From Chloroflexi bacterium CFX6 (GTDB lineage: Bacteria; Chloroflexota; Anaerolineae; Anaerolineales; Villigracilaceae), in the NCBI GenBank assembly GCA_030263595.1, contig SZPG01000029.1, positions 1 through 42,853 of the forward strand: 42,853 bases of DNA, read 5' to 3'. This document shows positions 24,286 to 31,572 of the stretch, one piece after another; the stretch's first letter is position 1, and every line of letters starts with the position of its first letter. The notes under the pieces were generated by a model. That model saw only the letters and a list, made by a program, of their open reading frames with translations, had not been told where the DNA came from and made no database searches. A program made the translations under genes and the position numbers.

Positions 24286-25044
24286 ATGAACAACGACCGC
24301 TTTCAAATCATCACTCCCGCCTCCCGCGCGGACTACCGCGACCTGGTGCGCGGGCTGACCAAAGCCGCGTGGCCCGAATTCATGCTGCACGACGCCGTAG
24401 CCAACGAGAACTGGCACGAACTGCTGGACAGTTTCGCGGACTATCAACTGGCAATGTACGACGCGGAAAACAACCGCGCCGCGGCAATGGCAAACGGCTT
24501 CCCGTTGAGGTGGGACGATGCGCTCGAAAACCTTCCCGATGACGGCTGGGACTGGGCGTTCGCGGAAGCGGTGAAGAATCACAAACAGGGAATATCCCCA
24601 AACTATCATTGCGCGATCCAGGTCGTCATTCATCCAGATTATCAAAGCCAGCGGCTCAGCGCGCCGATGGTCAAAGCGGTGCGCGGCGTCTCCAAATCCA
24701 AAGGCTTGAATGCCCTGATCATCCCCGTCCGCCCGAGCGGGAAGAGCAAATACCCGTTGATCAGCCTGGACGATTACATCACGTGGAAGGACGAAGAGGG
24801 ACTCCCCTTCGACGCCTGGCTGAGGGTCCATGCCAGGCTGGGAGGCAGGATCATCAAGGTGTGTCATCACTCAAAGACCGTGCGCGGCAGGCGCGCGGAG
24901 TGGGAGCAGTGGACCGGCTTGAAATTCCCGCAAAGCGGACGCTACGTCATCCCCGATGCGCTGGTTCCAATCGAGATGAACGTCGAACAGGACGAGGGCG
25001 TTTACGTCGAGCCGAATGTGTGGATAATGCATTCCCCTGCCTGA
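24286..25044 (+). CDS. GNAT-like acyltransferase fold protein
   Basis: In this 252-residue soluble protein the middle part (IQVVIHPDYQSQRLSAPMVK, about 107-126) matches acetyl-CoA-binding motif A of GNAT acyltransferases in spirit, including the GLN/RLS-type turn. The C-terminal part has EWEQWTGLKFPQSGRYVIP, a pattern I associate with uncharacterised GNAT-fold proteins. No substrate can be inferred. TATACT (24266-24271) ends 14 nt before the ATG, so the leader is very short. It is followed 15 bp later by the YabE-like gene, which has its own -10 box. Confidence 0.6.
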   Translation: MNNDRFQIITPASRADYRDLVRGLTKAAWPEFMLHDAVANENWHELLDSFADYQLAMYDAENNRAAAMANGFPLRWDDALENLPDDGWDWAFAEAVKNHKQGISPNYHCAIQVVIHPDYQSQRLSAPMVKAVRGVSKSKGLNALIIPVRPSGKSKYPLISLDDYITWKDEEGLPFDAWLRVHARLGGRIIKVCHHSKTVRGRRAEWEQWTGLKFPQSGRYVIPDALVPIEMNVEQDEGVYVEPNVWIMHSPA

Positions 25045-25046
25045 TT

Positions 25047-25052
25047 TATAAT
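25047..25052 (+). promoter_or_regulatory. -10 box 7 nt before the YabE-like ATG
   Basis: A consensus TATAAT lies 7 nt upstream of ATG 25060, with no room for a Shine-Dalgarno sequence. The transcript should begin at or next to the start codon, which makes it leaderless. Confidence 0.65.
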
Positions 25053-25059
25053 TAAATCC

Positions 25060-26262
25060 ATGAAACCCTTTCATTGGCTGGTTATTGCGTTTGCATTTCT
25101 TCTCCTCGCCTGCCAGCCAGCCTCGTCCCCTACCGTTACCATCATTGACAACGATCAGGTTATAACGCTTCAAACGAACGAACGCGCGCCTTCGGCGATC
25201 CTCGCGCAGGCGGGGATCACCCTTAAACCGAATGATCGCCTCCTCCTCGACGGACTCCCCATTGCGCCAAATTCTCCAGTCCCTGATTCTCCAATCACAT
25301 TACAACTCCGCCGCGCGGTTGCCATCACCATCGCCTCGCCGCAGGGGGAACGAACCATCCAAACCTCCGCGTTCACGGTCGGCGAAGCGTTGCAGGAGGC
25401 GGGCATGCAACTTTCAGCCAACGATAAAGTTGACCCGCCCCTCAATTCCCCAATTCCCCAACTCGCCAATCTCCCGATCACGATCCATCCCTCCCGCGCA
25501 CTCACCGTCAGCGCGGATGGAAAGGTCGTGCAGATTCGATCGTCGGCGAGAACGGTTGGGGAGGCATTGGCTGAGGCTGGGATTCCGCTCCTCGGGCTCG
25601 ACTACAGCCTCCCGTCGGAGAATGAAGCGCTGCCGACCGATGGGCAGATCAAGGTCGTGCGCGTCAGCGAGTCTGTCGTCCTCGCGCAAAAGTCCGTTCC
25701 ATTCGAAAGCGAGCTGATCGCCTCGGCGGACGTCCCGCTCGATCAAACGCAGGTGTTACAACCCGGTGAAAACGGACTCATCGCGCAGCGCATCCGCATC
25801 CGTTACGAGGACGGGGAGGAAATTTCGCGCCTGACCGAAGACGAAACGCTCGTGCGCCCGCCGAAGAACCGCATCCTCGGTTACGGCACAAAGGTCGAGA
25901 TCAAGACCGCCGTCGTGGACGGCGTGACCATCGAATACTGGCGCGCAGTGCAGATGTACGCCACGTCGTATTCGCCGTGTCGTTCGGGCGGCGACCGGTG
26001 CTATCCCGGCACGTCCAGCGGCGCCAAGGTGCAAAAAGGCGTGGTGGGACTGCGTTACAGTTGGTACCTGGTCATGCAGGGACAACCGCTTTACATCCCC
26101 GGTTATGGGTACGCCACCGTGGCGGACGTGTGCGGCGGATGCGTGGGCAGACCGTGGATAGATCTCGGTTACAGCGACGAGGATTGGGAACAATGGAGTT
26201 CGTGGGTCACGGTCTATTTTCTGACGCCCGTGCCGCAGAACATCGTGTACGTTTTGGAATGA
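25060..26262 (+). CDS. YabE-like lipoprotein with DUF348, G5 and 3D-type domains
   Basis: The 400-residue surface lipoprotein has signal peptide MKPFHWLVIAFAFLLLAC (Cys18). Repeated DUF348 ubiquitin-like modules follow (about 25-65, 85-135, 140-180; e.g. RTIQTSAFTVGEALQEAGM), then a G5 domain (about 190-265; VPFESELIASADVPLD) and a C-terminal 3D-like catalytic region (about 300-395; VQMYATSYSPC, GVVGLRYSWY, YATVADVCGG, WIDLGYS). Firmicute YabE/Rpf-like proteins remodel peptidoglycan, probably as lytic transglycosylases. Its place just before rsmA matches the yabE-ksgA neighbourhood of Bacillus. Two Pro/Ser-rich stretches derive from CCAATTCTCC-type repeats in the DNA. Confidence 0.85.
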   Translation: MKPFHWLVIAFAFLLLACQPASSPTVTIIDNDQVITLQTNERAPSAILAQAGITLKPNDRLLLDGLPIAPNSPVPDSPITLQLRRAVAITIASPQGERTIQTSAFTVGEALQEAGMQLSANDKVDPPLNSPIPQLANLPITIHPSRALTVSADGKVVQIRSSARTVGEALAEAGIPLLGLDYSLPSENEALPTDGQIKVVRVSESVVLAQKSVPFESELIASADVPLDQTQVLQPGENGLIAQRIRIRYEDGEEISRLTEDETLVRPPKNRILGYGTKVEIKTAVVDGVTIEYWRAVQMYATSYSPCRSGGDRCYPGTSSGAKVQKGVVGLRYSWYLVMQGQPLYIPGYGYATVADVCGGCVGRPWIDLGYSDEDWEQWSSWVTVYFLTPVPQNIVYVLE

Positions 26263-26314
26263 CCTTTGCGAGCGGACGCGTCCAATGGATCGAAGAACAA
26301 GGAGAGCCGACCTT

Positions 26315-27151
26315 TTGCGAATCAATGAAATCCCCCCGCTCGACGCGTCCGCATTGCTCAAGCGTTACGGCTTGCGAGCCGATAAAAGACTCGGGCAGAA
26401 CTTTCTGCAGGATCCGTCCGCGCTCGAGACCATCACCTCCGCCGCGCAGATACAACCGACGGACACCGTCCTGGAGATCGGTCCCGGGCTCGGAAGCCTG
26501 ACGCGTTACCTTGCGGTCCTGGCGCGCCGCGTCGTTGCGGTCGAACTGGACGCGGACCTGATCCTGCCTCTTCGGGCGATTGCCAGCCCCTACAAAAACG
26601 TCCGCATCGTTCACGGCGACATCCTGGAACTCGACCCCGGGGAATTGATCCATGACGCTGATTATCTGGTCGTCGCAAACATTCCCTACTACATCACGTC
26701 CGCCATCATTCGCCACCTGTTGGAGAGCCGACCCAAACCGCGCCGCATCGCGTTGACGGTTCAAAAGGAGGTCGCGGGGCGCATTTGCGCGGCACCCGGG
26801 GATATGAGCCTGCTGGCGTTGAGCGTGCAGGTATATGGAAAGCCGCGCATCGCGGCGCGCATCCCCGCGGGAGCGTTCTTTCCCGCGCCGAAGGTTGATT
26901 CAGCGGTTCTGACGGTTGACGTTTACCCGAATCCGCTGATCGAACCGGAATGGCTGGATGCGTTTTTCAAACTCATCAAAGCCGGGTTCAGCCAGAAACG
27001 CAAGACCTTGCGAAATTCGCTTTCATCAGGATTGCGCCTTCCTCCCTCAAAAGCCGCGGAACTGCTTGCAAAGGCGGAGATTGATCCCATGCGCCGCGCG
27101 GAGACGTTGAGCATCGAGGAATGGCGAAGGCTCTGCGCGCTTGTCAATTGA
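26315..27151 (+). CDS. rsmA: 16S rRNA dimethyladenosine transferase RsmA (KsgA)
   Basis: RsmA dimethylates the two adjacent adenosines in the 3' terminal loop of 16S rRNA late in 30S assembly. Motifs seen are RADKRLGQNFLQDPSALETI, VLEIGPGLGSLTRYL (SAM), VAVELDADL, VANIPYYITSAIIRHLLE (catalytic NIPY), and the C-terminal FSQKRKTLRNSL. I favour the TTG at 26315, which has AAGGAG ten nt upstream and gives 278 residues. An in-frame ATG at 26285 without ribosome-binding site would add ten. It starts 52 bp after the YabE-like gene and ends at a bidirectional hairpin. Confidence 0.94.
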   Translation: MRINEIPPLDASALLKRYGLRADKRLGQNFLQDPSALETITSAAQIQPTDTVLEIGPGLGSLTRYLAVLARRVVAVELDADLILPLRAIASPYKNVRIVHGDILELDPGELIHDADYLVVANIPYYITSAIIRHLLESRPKPRRIALTVQKEVAGRICAAPGDMSLLALSVQVYGKPRIAARIPAGAFFPAPKVDSAVLTVDVYPNPLIEPEWLDAFFKLIKAGFSQKRKTLRNSLSSGLRLPPSKAAELLAKAEIDPMRRAETLSIEEWRRLCALVN

Positions 27152-27202
27152 CGCAACCCGCGCCAGCGCGCGAATGCGCGCCTTCGCGGTTTCATCCAAA
27201 GA

Positions 27203-27232
27203 AATGCGCCTCCCCGATTTGGGAGGCGCATT
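27203..27232. terminator. Bidirectional hairpin between rsmA and GT2 gene
   Basis: AATGCGCCTCCC and GGGAGGCGCATT form a perfect 12-bp stem with loop CGATTT, between the convergent rsmA and glycosyltransferase stop codons. The U-tails are short. Confidence 0.8.
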
Positions 27233-27233
27233 A

Positions 27234-27986
27234 TCATTCCTCGACCTTGATCGCGTGCGGGCGGCTTTTCCTGCGCAGGTCGCGGTAATGCCACCACACG
27301 TCCCACACGCGCATCGCCGCCTCCAGTTGTATTTTGAACGACATCTTCGACTTTCCCAAACGACGATCCGAAAAATGAATGGGGACTTCCGCCATATCGA
27401 GCCCCATCAAATAGGCGACGTACGCCATCTCCACCAGGAAAACGTACCCGTTGGAACGAATGCGTTCGAGCGGGATCGTCTGCAAAGCGGTTCGCCGCCA
27501 CATGCGGTAGCCGGTCGTCACGTCATGCAGCGGGAAACCGAGGATCGTCCGCGCGTAGCGATTGCCGAACGCGGAAAGCGCCTTTCGCCAGAGGGGCCAG
27601 CGGCGGGCGAGCGATCCGCCCTTCACGTAGCGGGACCCGATCACCACGTCGCAGGATTCGAAGCGGCGCGCCATCTCGACCAGCACGGCCGGGTCGTGAG
27701 AAAAATCCGCGTCCATCTGGACCACGGCATCCGCTCCCATTTCGAAAGCCTTTTCGAACCCTTCGAGATACGCGGAGCGTAATCCCAGTTTGCCGGGTCG
27801 GGACAACACCGCGATCCGCCCGCCGTACTCCTTCGACAACTTCCGCGCGATCTCTCCCGTCCCGTCCGGGCTGTTATCGTCCACGACAAGTACGGACAAA
27901 TCCAACGGAAGCGAAAAAAGAGCGGAGACCAGCCTTGGGAGGTTCTCCGCTTCGTTATAGGTTGGCAGGACAACGACGATCTTCAC
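27234..27986 (-). CDS. Family 2 glycosyltransferase, polyprenol-phosphate mannose synthase-like
   Basis: The 250-residue GT2 enzyme has the DPM1-like layout: VVLPTYNEAENLPRLV, VVDDNSPDGTG, GLRSAYLEGFEKAFEMGADA, the metal-binding QMDADFSHDP, VIGSRYVKGG, then DVTTGYRMWRR and SDRRLGKSKMSF. These enzymes make polyprenyl-phosphate-mannose (or glucose), the sugar donor for glycosylation outside the membrane. There is no C-terminal transmembrane extension. It starts with GTG 27986, overlapping the response-regulator stop (GTGA). Its place at the end of a roadblock/V4R/REC operon is unusual and may be regulatory or incidental. Confidence 0.92.
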   Translation of the reverse strand: MKIVVVLPTYNEAENLPRLVSALFSLPLDLSVLVVDDNSPDGTGEIARKLSKEYGGRIAVLSRPGKLGLRSAYLEGFEKAFEMGADAVVQMDADFSHDPAVLVEMARRFESCDVVIGSRYVKGGSLARRWPLWRKALSAFGNRYARTILGFPLHDVTTGYRMWRRTALQTIPLERIRSNGYVFLVEMAYVAYLMGLDMAEVPIHFSDRRLGKSKMSFKIQLEAAMRVWDVWWHYRDLRRKSRPHAIKVEE

Positions 27987-28837
27987 AACTGCCTGTCCAA
28001 AAGGTCGCTCTTCAATTGATCCACGCTGGAATAGCGACCAAATGCCGAAGGTACGTCGGTCACCTCCACCGAAAGCCTGTCGGAGCGTTTCGACGCCTGC
28101 TCACGGTCCTTGATCGGGTAAAAGTAATCCAGCGATTGTTCGAGCCTCGACTTGATGCGTTCGCTAAAGGCGGACATCGCGGCGGGCGGCATGACGACCA
28201 CGAAATCCGTGGGGCTGATGTGACCGAGGAAATCGTCGGTCGCGCCCGATTCCTTGATCGTGTTATGGATCATCAGGCTGATCGCCCGCATCACGTCGTC
28301 CGACGCGACGAACCCGTAGGCTTCGCGGAACGAATCCAGGTGAACGATGGAAATGTGGAGCAGCGCCCATCCGCTTTTGTGGATCACTTCGGAGAGGCGC
28401 TCGTCAACGAGGGGACCCTCGGGCAATCCGCTGACGGGGTTGGTCAACGACCCCTGGCTGACGCGCCTGAGCGCATTGCGAACGCGCAGGCGAAGTTCCT
28501 GCACGTCGAACGGCTTGGTGATGTAATCGTCCGCGCCGACCTCGAATCCCTGCAGGCGGTCCACGCGTTCGCGTTTCTCCGTCAGGAAGATGATGGGAAT
28601 CTCCTGGGTGCGTCGGTCGGCGCGCAGGCGCCGCGCCACCTCGTAACCGTCAATGTCGGGGAGGCGGATGTCCAAAATGATGAGGTCGGGTGAAATGGTC
28701 TGACCGGCGCGCACGCCGTCCTCCCCCCAGTTGACGGTATACACGTCGTATCCCTGGACACGGAAATAGGCGTTCAACATTTCCGCGACGTCGGGGTCGT
28801 CTTCGACGATCAGGATCTTGTGTTTGGCTTCTGCCAC
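27983..28837 (-). CDS. Response regulator: receiver plus degenerate GGDEF-like domain
   Basis: The 284-residue protein has a complete N-terminal receiver domain (about 6-122), with acidic pocket VEDD, phosphoacceptor Asp56 in LIILDIRLPD, conserved Thr in IIFLTEK and Lys in DYITKPFD. The C-terminal half (about 130-265) follows GGDEF-domain spacing (LTNPVSGLP, LLHISIVHLDSFREAYGF, DDVMRAISLMI). The active-site GGDEF is replaced by SPTDF, so diguanylate cyclase activity is unlikely. It may bind nucleotide or protein instead. It starts with GTG 28837 and is followed by the GT2 gene with overlap; a histidine kinase partner is not in view. Confidence 0.9.
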   Translation of the reverse strand: MAEAKHKILIVEDDPDVAEMLNAYFRVQGYDVYTVNWGEDGVRAGQTISPDLIILDIRLPDIDGYEVARRLRADRRTQEIPIIFLTEKRERVDRLQGFEVGADDYITKPFDVQELRLRVRNALRRVSQGSLTNPVSGLPEGPLVDERLSEVIHKSGWALLHISIVHLDSFREAYGFVASDDVMRAISLMIHNTIKESGATDDFLGHISPTDFVVVMPPAAMSAFSERIKSRLEQSLDYFYPIKDREQASKRSDRLSVEVTDVPSAFGRYSSVDQLKSDLLDRQL

Positions 28838-28849
28838 GTCAGCCCCGCT

Positions 28850-29485
28850 TTACGCCATGGGTTCTTTTTGAATGACGAATTCGCACACCGCGTCGCCCAT
28901 CGCCACGCATTTCGATTCGTTGACGCGGAACTCGCTGCCCCCCGAAACCCACTTGAGCGATTCCTGCAACAGCCCGGTGGCGATGTAACAGACCGGCTTG
29001 TCCGCGTTTACGCGCCCCCAGCATACGGGACATTTGTGGATGGTCCAGATGAACTCCGTATCCTTCTCCTCGACGGTGCTGTGCTGGTCGCTCAATTGGG
29101 AAAAGATCTTGGCGAACGCCGGCAGACCAATCCTCAGTTTGGATTGAAGCGGGAGAACGACAAAAGCCAGGTCAGCCGCGCCGGCCAGGGCGCCGAAGTT
29201 CTTCAGGGCGTCGGAGAAGGTCGCCCGTCCAGCCCGAAGCGCAAGCCCGCGCCCGCCGCGAGGACCGTACATTTCCTCCAGCGCAACGCCGATGGCAGAC
29301 AGTTCGGCAAAGTCGAAGCCCTTGTCCAGGTTATCGGGCGGGTAGTTTTCGATGTAGTGGTTCAAGCCAGCGAGGTTGAGGATGGCGTTGAGTCCGTTCT
29401 TTCCCATCACTTCTTCCAGGGATTTTATGATGATCAATCCAAATTTGTTGGGGTAATATAAACCGGCGTTTTGCACAGGGCTCAT
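28850..29485 (-). CDS. V4R (4-vinyl reductase / hydrocarbon-binding) domain protein
   Basis: The 211-residue single-domain protein has the V4R pattern in its C-terminal half: a Cys pair CPVC (152, 155), Cys166, then Cys193 and Cys201 in CVAMGDAVCEFVI, which likely hold a metal. The N-terminal half is helical and supports dimerisation. V4R domains bind small hydrophobic ligands in regulators and in chlorophyll-related proteins. Here it stands alone between a roadblock protein (12 bp away) and a response regulator (12 bp away), suggesting a sensory role. GGAG precedes ATG 29485 by 8 nt. The ligand is unknown. Confidence 0.85.
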   Translation of the reverse strand: MSPVQNAGLYYPNKFGLIIIKSLEEVMGKNGLNAILNLAGLNHYIENYPPDNLDKGFDFAELSAIGVALEEMYGPRGGRGLALRAGRATFSDALKNFGALAGAADLAFVVLPLQSKLRIGLPAFAKIFSQLSDQHSTVEEKDTEFIWTIHKCPVCWGRVNADKPVCYIATGLLQESLKWVSGGSEFRVNESKCVAMGDAVCEFVIQKEPMA

Positions 29486-29497
29486 ACTCGACTCCAG

Positions 29498-29869
29498 TTA
29501 GATCAGTTTTGCGAGATCTTCGGCGGTGCGTCTCATATCCAGGAAGATCAAGCCTAATTTTGCCTGCTCACGCGCCAACGCGGTGAGAACCGCATCCTCG
29601 CCCACCGACATCAGCACAACGTAGCCCTTTTCCCCTTTGATGTACACCTGTTCCAGCGAACCCCTGCCCAGTTCAGTGGCAATGCGCTCGCCCAGGGATA
29701 ACATCGCCGCAGACATCGCCGATACGCGATCTTCCTCCACGCCCTGAGGCAAAGCGGAGGCAATGCTCAAACCGTCCACGCTTACCACTGCGGACGCTTC
29801 GATGTCGGGGGAAGATGCCTGCAATTCCCGGAGACGATCAACCATTTGTTGAGTTCGTGATTTGGACAA
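29498..29869 (-). CDS. Roadblock/LC7 domain protein
   Basis: The 123-residue roadblock/LC7 protein (MglB-like fold) has the typical core SAVVSVDGLSIASALP, VSAMSAAMLSLGERIATEL, QVYIKGEKGYVVLM, and VLTALAREQAKLGLIFLDMR. Such proteins regulate small Ras-like GTPases or serve as dimerising scaffolds. The start is TTG 29869, preceded by AGGAGG with 6 nt spacing; longer upstream frames lack this and cross the promoter leader. It is the first gene of an operon with V4R, REC/GGDEF-like and GT2 genes. No MglA-like GTPase is in the window. Confidence 0.92.
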   Translation of the reverse strand: MSKSRTQQMVDRLRELQASSPDIEASAVVSVDGLSIASALPQGVEEDRVSAMSAAMLSLGERIATELGRGSLEQVYIKGEKGYVVLMSVGEDAVLTALAREQAKLGLIFLDMRRTAEDLAKLI

Positions 29870-29943
29870 GACAGCCCTCCTGCGCAGAATGAATGCTCCA
29901 GCCAATGCTTTTGGCTGAAATCGTATTGACAAGAATTGCGGAT

Positions 29944-29972
29944 AATATAGCGTAGTGGACAAAATGTGTCAA
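29944..29972 (-). promoter_or_regulatory. Sigma-70-type promoter of the roadblock-V4R-REC operon
   Basis: On the minus strand TTGACA (29972-29967) and TATATT (29949-29944) are exactly 17 bp apart. Transcription should start near 29937, giving a leader of about 68 nt before the TTG start at 29869. Confidence 0.85.
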
Positions 29973-30056
29973 GCCAGCGCGTTTCAAATCCCGCCGGGCG
30001 TTAACAGAACTGCAAACACGGGCGTCATCGCGCCGTCTGGTAAGATTACACCGCGC

Positions 30057-31205
30057 ATGAAAAGGATTCTTCTTTTCCTATCCGCCGTCATTCTCTTCAT
30101 CGTTCCCGTTTCCAGCCGGCCGGGCGCGCACGCGCAGGAGGACGAACCGGAAAGCGGGGCTGTGGTCTGTGCGCCCGGCGCATATCTGGACGCGCCGGAC
30201 GATTGCCTGCCTCTCGGACCATCCACTTTCATCACGGAAATGGCAAGGCTGGGGCTGACCTTTCCTCCGCGCCCTTTGCTGGCGAATAAACCCGACCCAT
30301 CCCTCACCGATCTTCCATATCGTTACTTTCGCCTCGACGAGGAGCATGTACCGGTGTTGAACGCTCCCGGCGGCGATCCCGCCGGGCAGGGATACCTGCC
30401 GGGGTTCGTGTACGTTTCGTACATTGACCGCGTGGATACCGGGCGCGGCGTCTATTACCTGCTCGAATCCGGCGGGTGGATACCGGGCATGGGGTCGCGC
30501 ATCGGGGAATATTCCCGGTTCCAGGGGTTGCAGTTCCGCTCGGCGCCGCGCAATCCCTTTGGGTGGGCGCTGCCATTCTACAGCGACAGCATACCGGTCA
30601 GGAGGGCGCCCGGCTACAATACGCCGCTCACCGAAAAGGTTCTTTACCCATACGTTGACATCGTGCAGGTCTACGATACGAAGCGCGCGGACGGTGTGGA
30701 TTGGAACATGATCGGTCCCAACGAGTGGGTGGAGGCGCGCGTCCTGGCTGTGACAACTCCAAAGACCGCGCCGCCCGAAGGAGTCGCCGGGCACCGCTGG
30801 ATTGACGTTGACCTGGCGGAGCAAACGCTGGCGGTCTATGAGGACAATGAACTGGTATTCGCCACCGTCATCGCCAGCGGACTCGAACCGTTCTGGACCC
30901 GCCCCGGCCTGTTCCAGATCTACGAGAAAAAAGAGACCGAGACCATGCGGAACAGCGACCCGACCGACTTTTATTATCTCGATAACGTTCCCTGGACGAT
31001 GTACTTCGACAAGGCACGCGCGCTGCACGGCGCATACTGGCGCACGCGTTTCGATTATCCCCAATCGCATGGCTGCGTCAATCTTTCCGTCGGCGACGCG
31101 CACTGGCTATTCAACTGGGCGAACGTGGGTGATTACGTTTACGTCCACGATGCCACCGGACAAACGCCCACCGATCCCGCGCTCTATCCAGACTGGGCGT
31201 ATTGA
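30057..31205 (+). CDS. Secreted L,D-transpeptidase (YkuD/ErfK)
   Basis: The 382-residue exported protein has a Sec signal peptide (about 1-25, ending near AHAQ), a central region of SH3-like or uncharacterised character (about 70-240), and a C-terminal YkuD domain (about 250-370). The YkuD domain carries the catalytic HGAYWRTRFDYPQSHGCVNL, where Cys340 forms the acyl-enzyme and His338 is conserved. The family makes 3-3 peptidoglycan cross-links or attaches proteins to the wall. I chose ATG 30057 at the signal peptide. TAAGAT lies 9 nt upstream and no ribosome-binding site is evident, as in other genes here. The tRNA-Asp promoter overlaps its stop codon. Confidence 0.93.
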   Translation: MKRILLFLSAVILFIVPVSSRPGAHAQEDEPESGAVVCAPGAYLDAPDDCLPLGPSTFITEMARLGLTFPPRPLLANKPDPSLTDLPYRYFRLDEEHVPVLNAPGGDPAGQGYLPGFVYVSYIDRVDTGRGVYYLLESGGWIPGMGSRIGEYSRFQGLQFRSAPRNPFGWALPFYSDSIPVRRAPGYNTPLTEKVLYPYVDIVQVYDTKRADGVDWNMIGPNEWVEARVLAVTTPKTAPPEGVAGHRWIDVDLAEQTLAVYEDNELVFATVIASGLEPFWTRPGLFQIYEKKETETMRNSDPTDFYYLDNVPWTMYFDKARALHGAYWRTRFDYPQSHGCVNLSVGDAHWLFNWANVGDYVYVHDATGQTPTDPALYPDWAY

Positions 31206-31230
31206 CACGCCTTAATGCGTATGATAAACT
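31202..31230 (+). promoter_or_regulatory. Promoter of tRNA-Asp
   Basis: TTGACA (31202-31207) and TAAACT (31225-31230) are 17 bp apart. The -35 overlaps the TGA stop of the L,D-transpeptidase gene. Transcription would start near 31237, about 15 nt before the tRNA. Confidence 0.75.
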
Positions 31231-31251
31231 ACGCCCCGCTTCGATAAAACT

Positions 31252-31325
31252 GGTCCCGTGGTGTAGCGGCCTAACATGCGGCCCTGTCAAGGCCGAGATC
31301 GCGGGTTCGAATCCCGTCGGGACCG
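31252..31325 (+). tRNA. tRNA-Asp (GTC)
   Basis: The cloverleaf is complete. Acceptor stem GGTCCCG/CGGGACC with discriminator G; D stem GTGT/ACAT; anticodon stem CGGCC/GGCCG with loop CTGTCAA (anticodon GTC, Asp); T arm with GGTTCGAATCCC. The 3' CCA is not encoded. Confidence 0.95.
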
Positions 31326-31411
31326 CAGTTACCACCCTGTTCAAACAGGGTAATCAAAACAGGAGGAAACACAGAGGCCCGCTGGATTGCCGCTGACGTT
31401 TCTTCCAGAGA

Positions 31412-31450
31412 AAAGATTGCTTCGAACGCTATTCGAGGCAATCTTTTTTT
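31412..31450 (+). terminator. Terminator downstream of tRNA-Asp
   Basis: AAAGATTGCTTCGAA pairs with TTCGAGGCAATCTTT (15 bp, one G-U) across loop CGCTA, followed by a T-run. A weaker hairpin ACCCTG/CAGGGT lies just after the tRNA. No gene was found between tRNA and terminator. Confidence 0.88.
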
Positions 31451-31572
31451 ATTCCCTGCCATCGCACCAATCGGGCGGCTTGCATCCCTGCCGCGACCAA
31501 TGCTGCGATCATCTCCCAGGAGAAAACTTCCTTCACACTGCACTCTCCTGTAAGATCCGAAGCGGAAACGCG

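Noticed and set aside
29926..29950. TTGACA on the plus strand as a promoter for the L,D-transpeptidase
   Set aside because: The nearest -10-like box is only 9-11 bp away; the same bases form a correctly spaced promoter on the minus strand for the roadblock operon.
30078..31103. 341-codon minus-strand frame opposite the L,D-transpeptidase
   Set aside because: No ribosome-binding site or domain; the opposite strand has the catalytic YkuD motifs.
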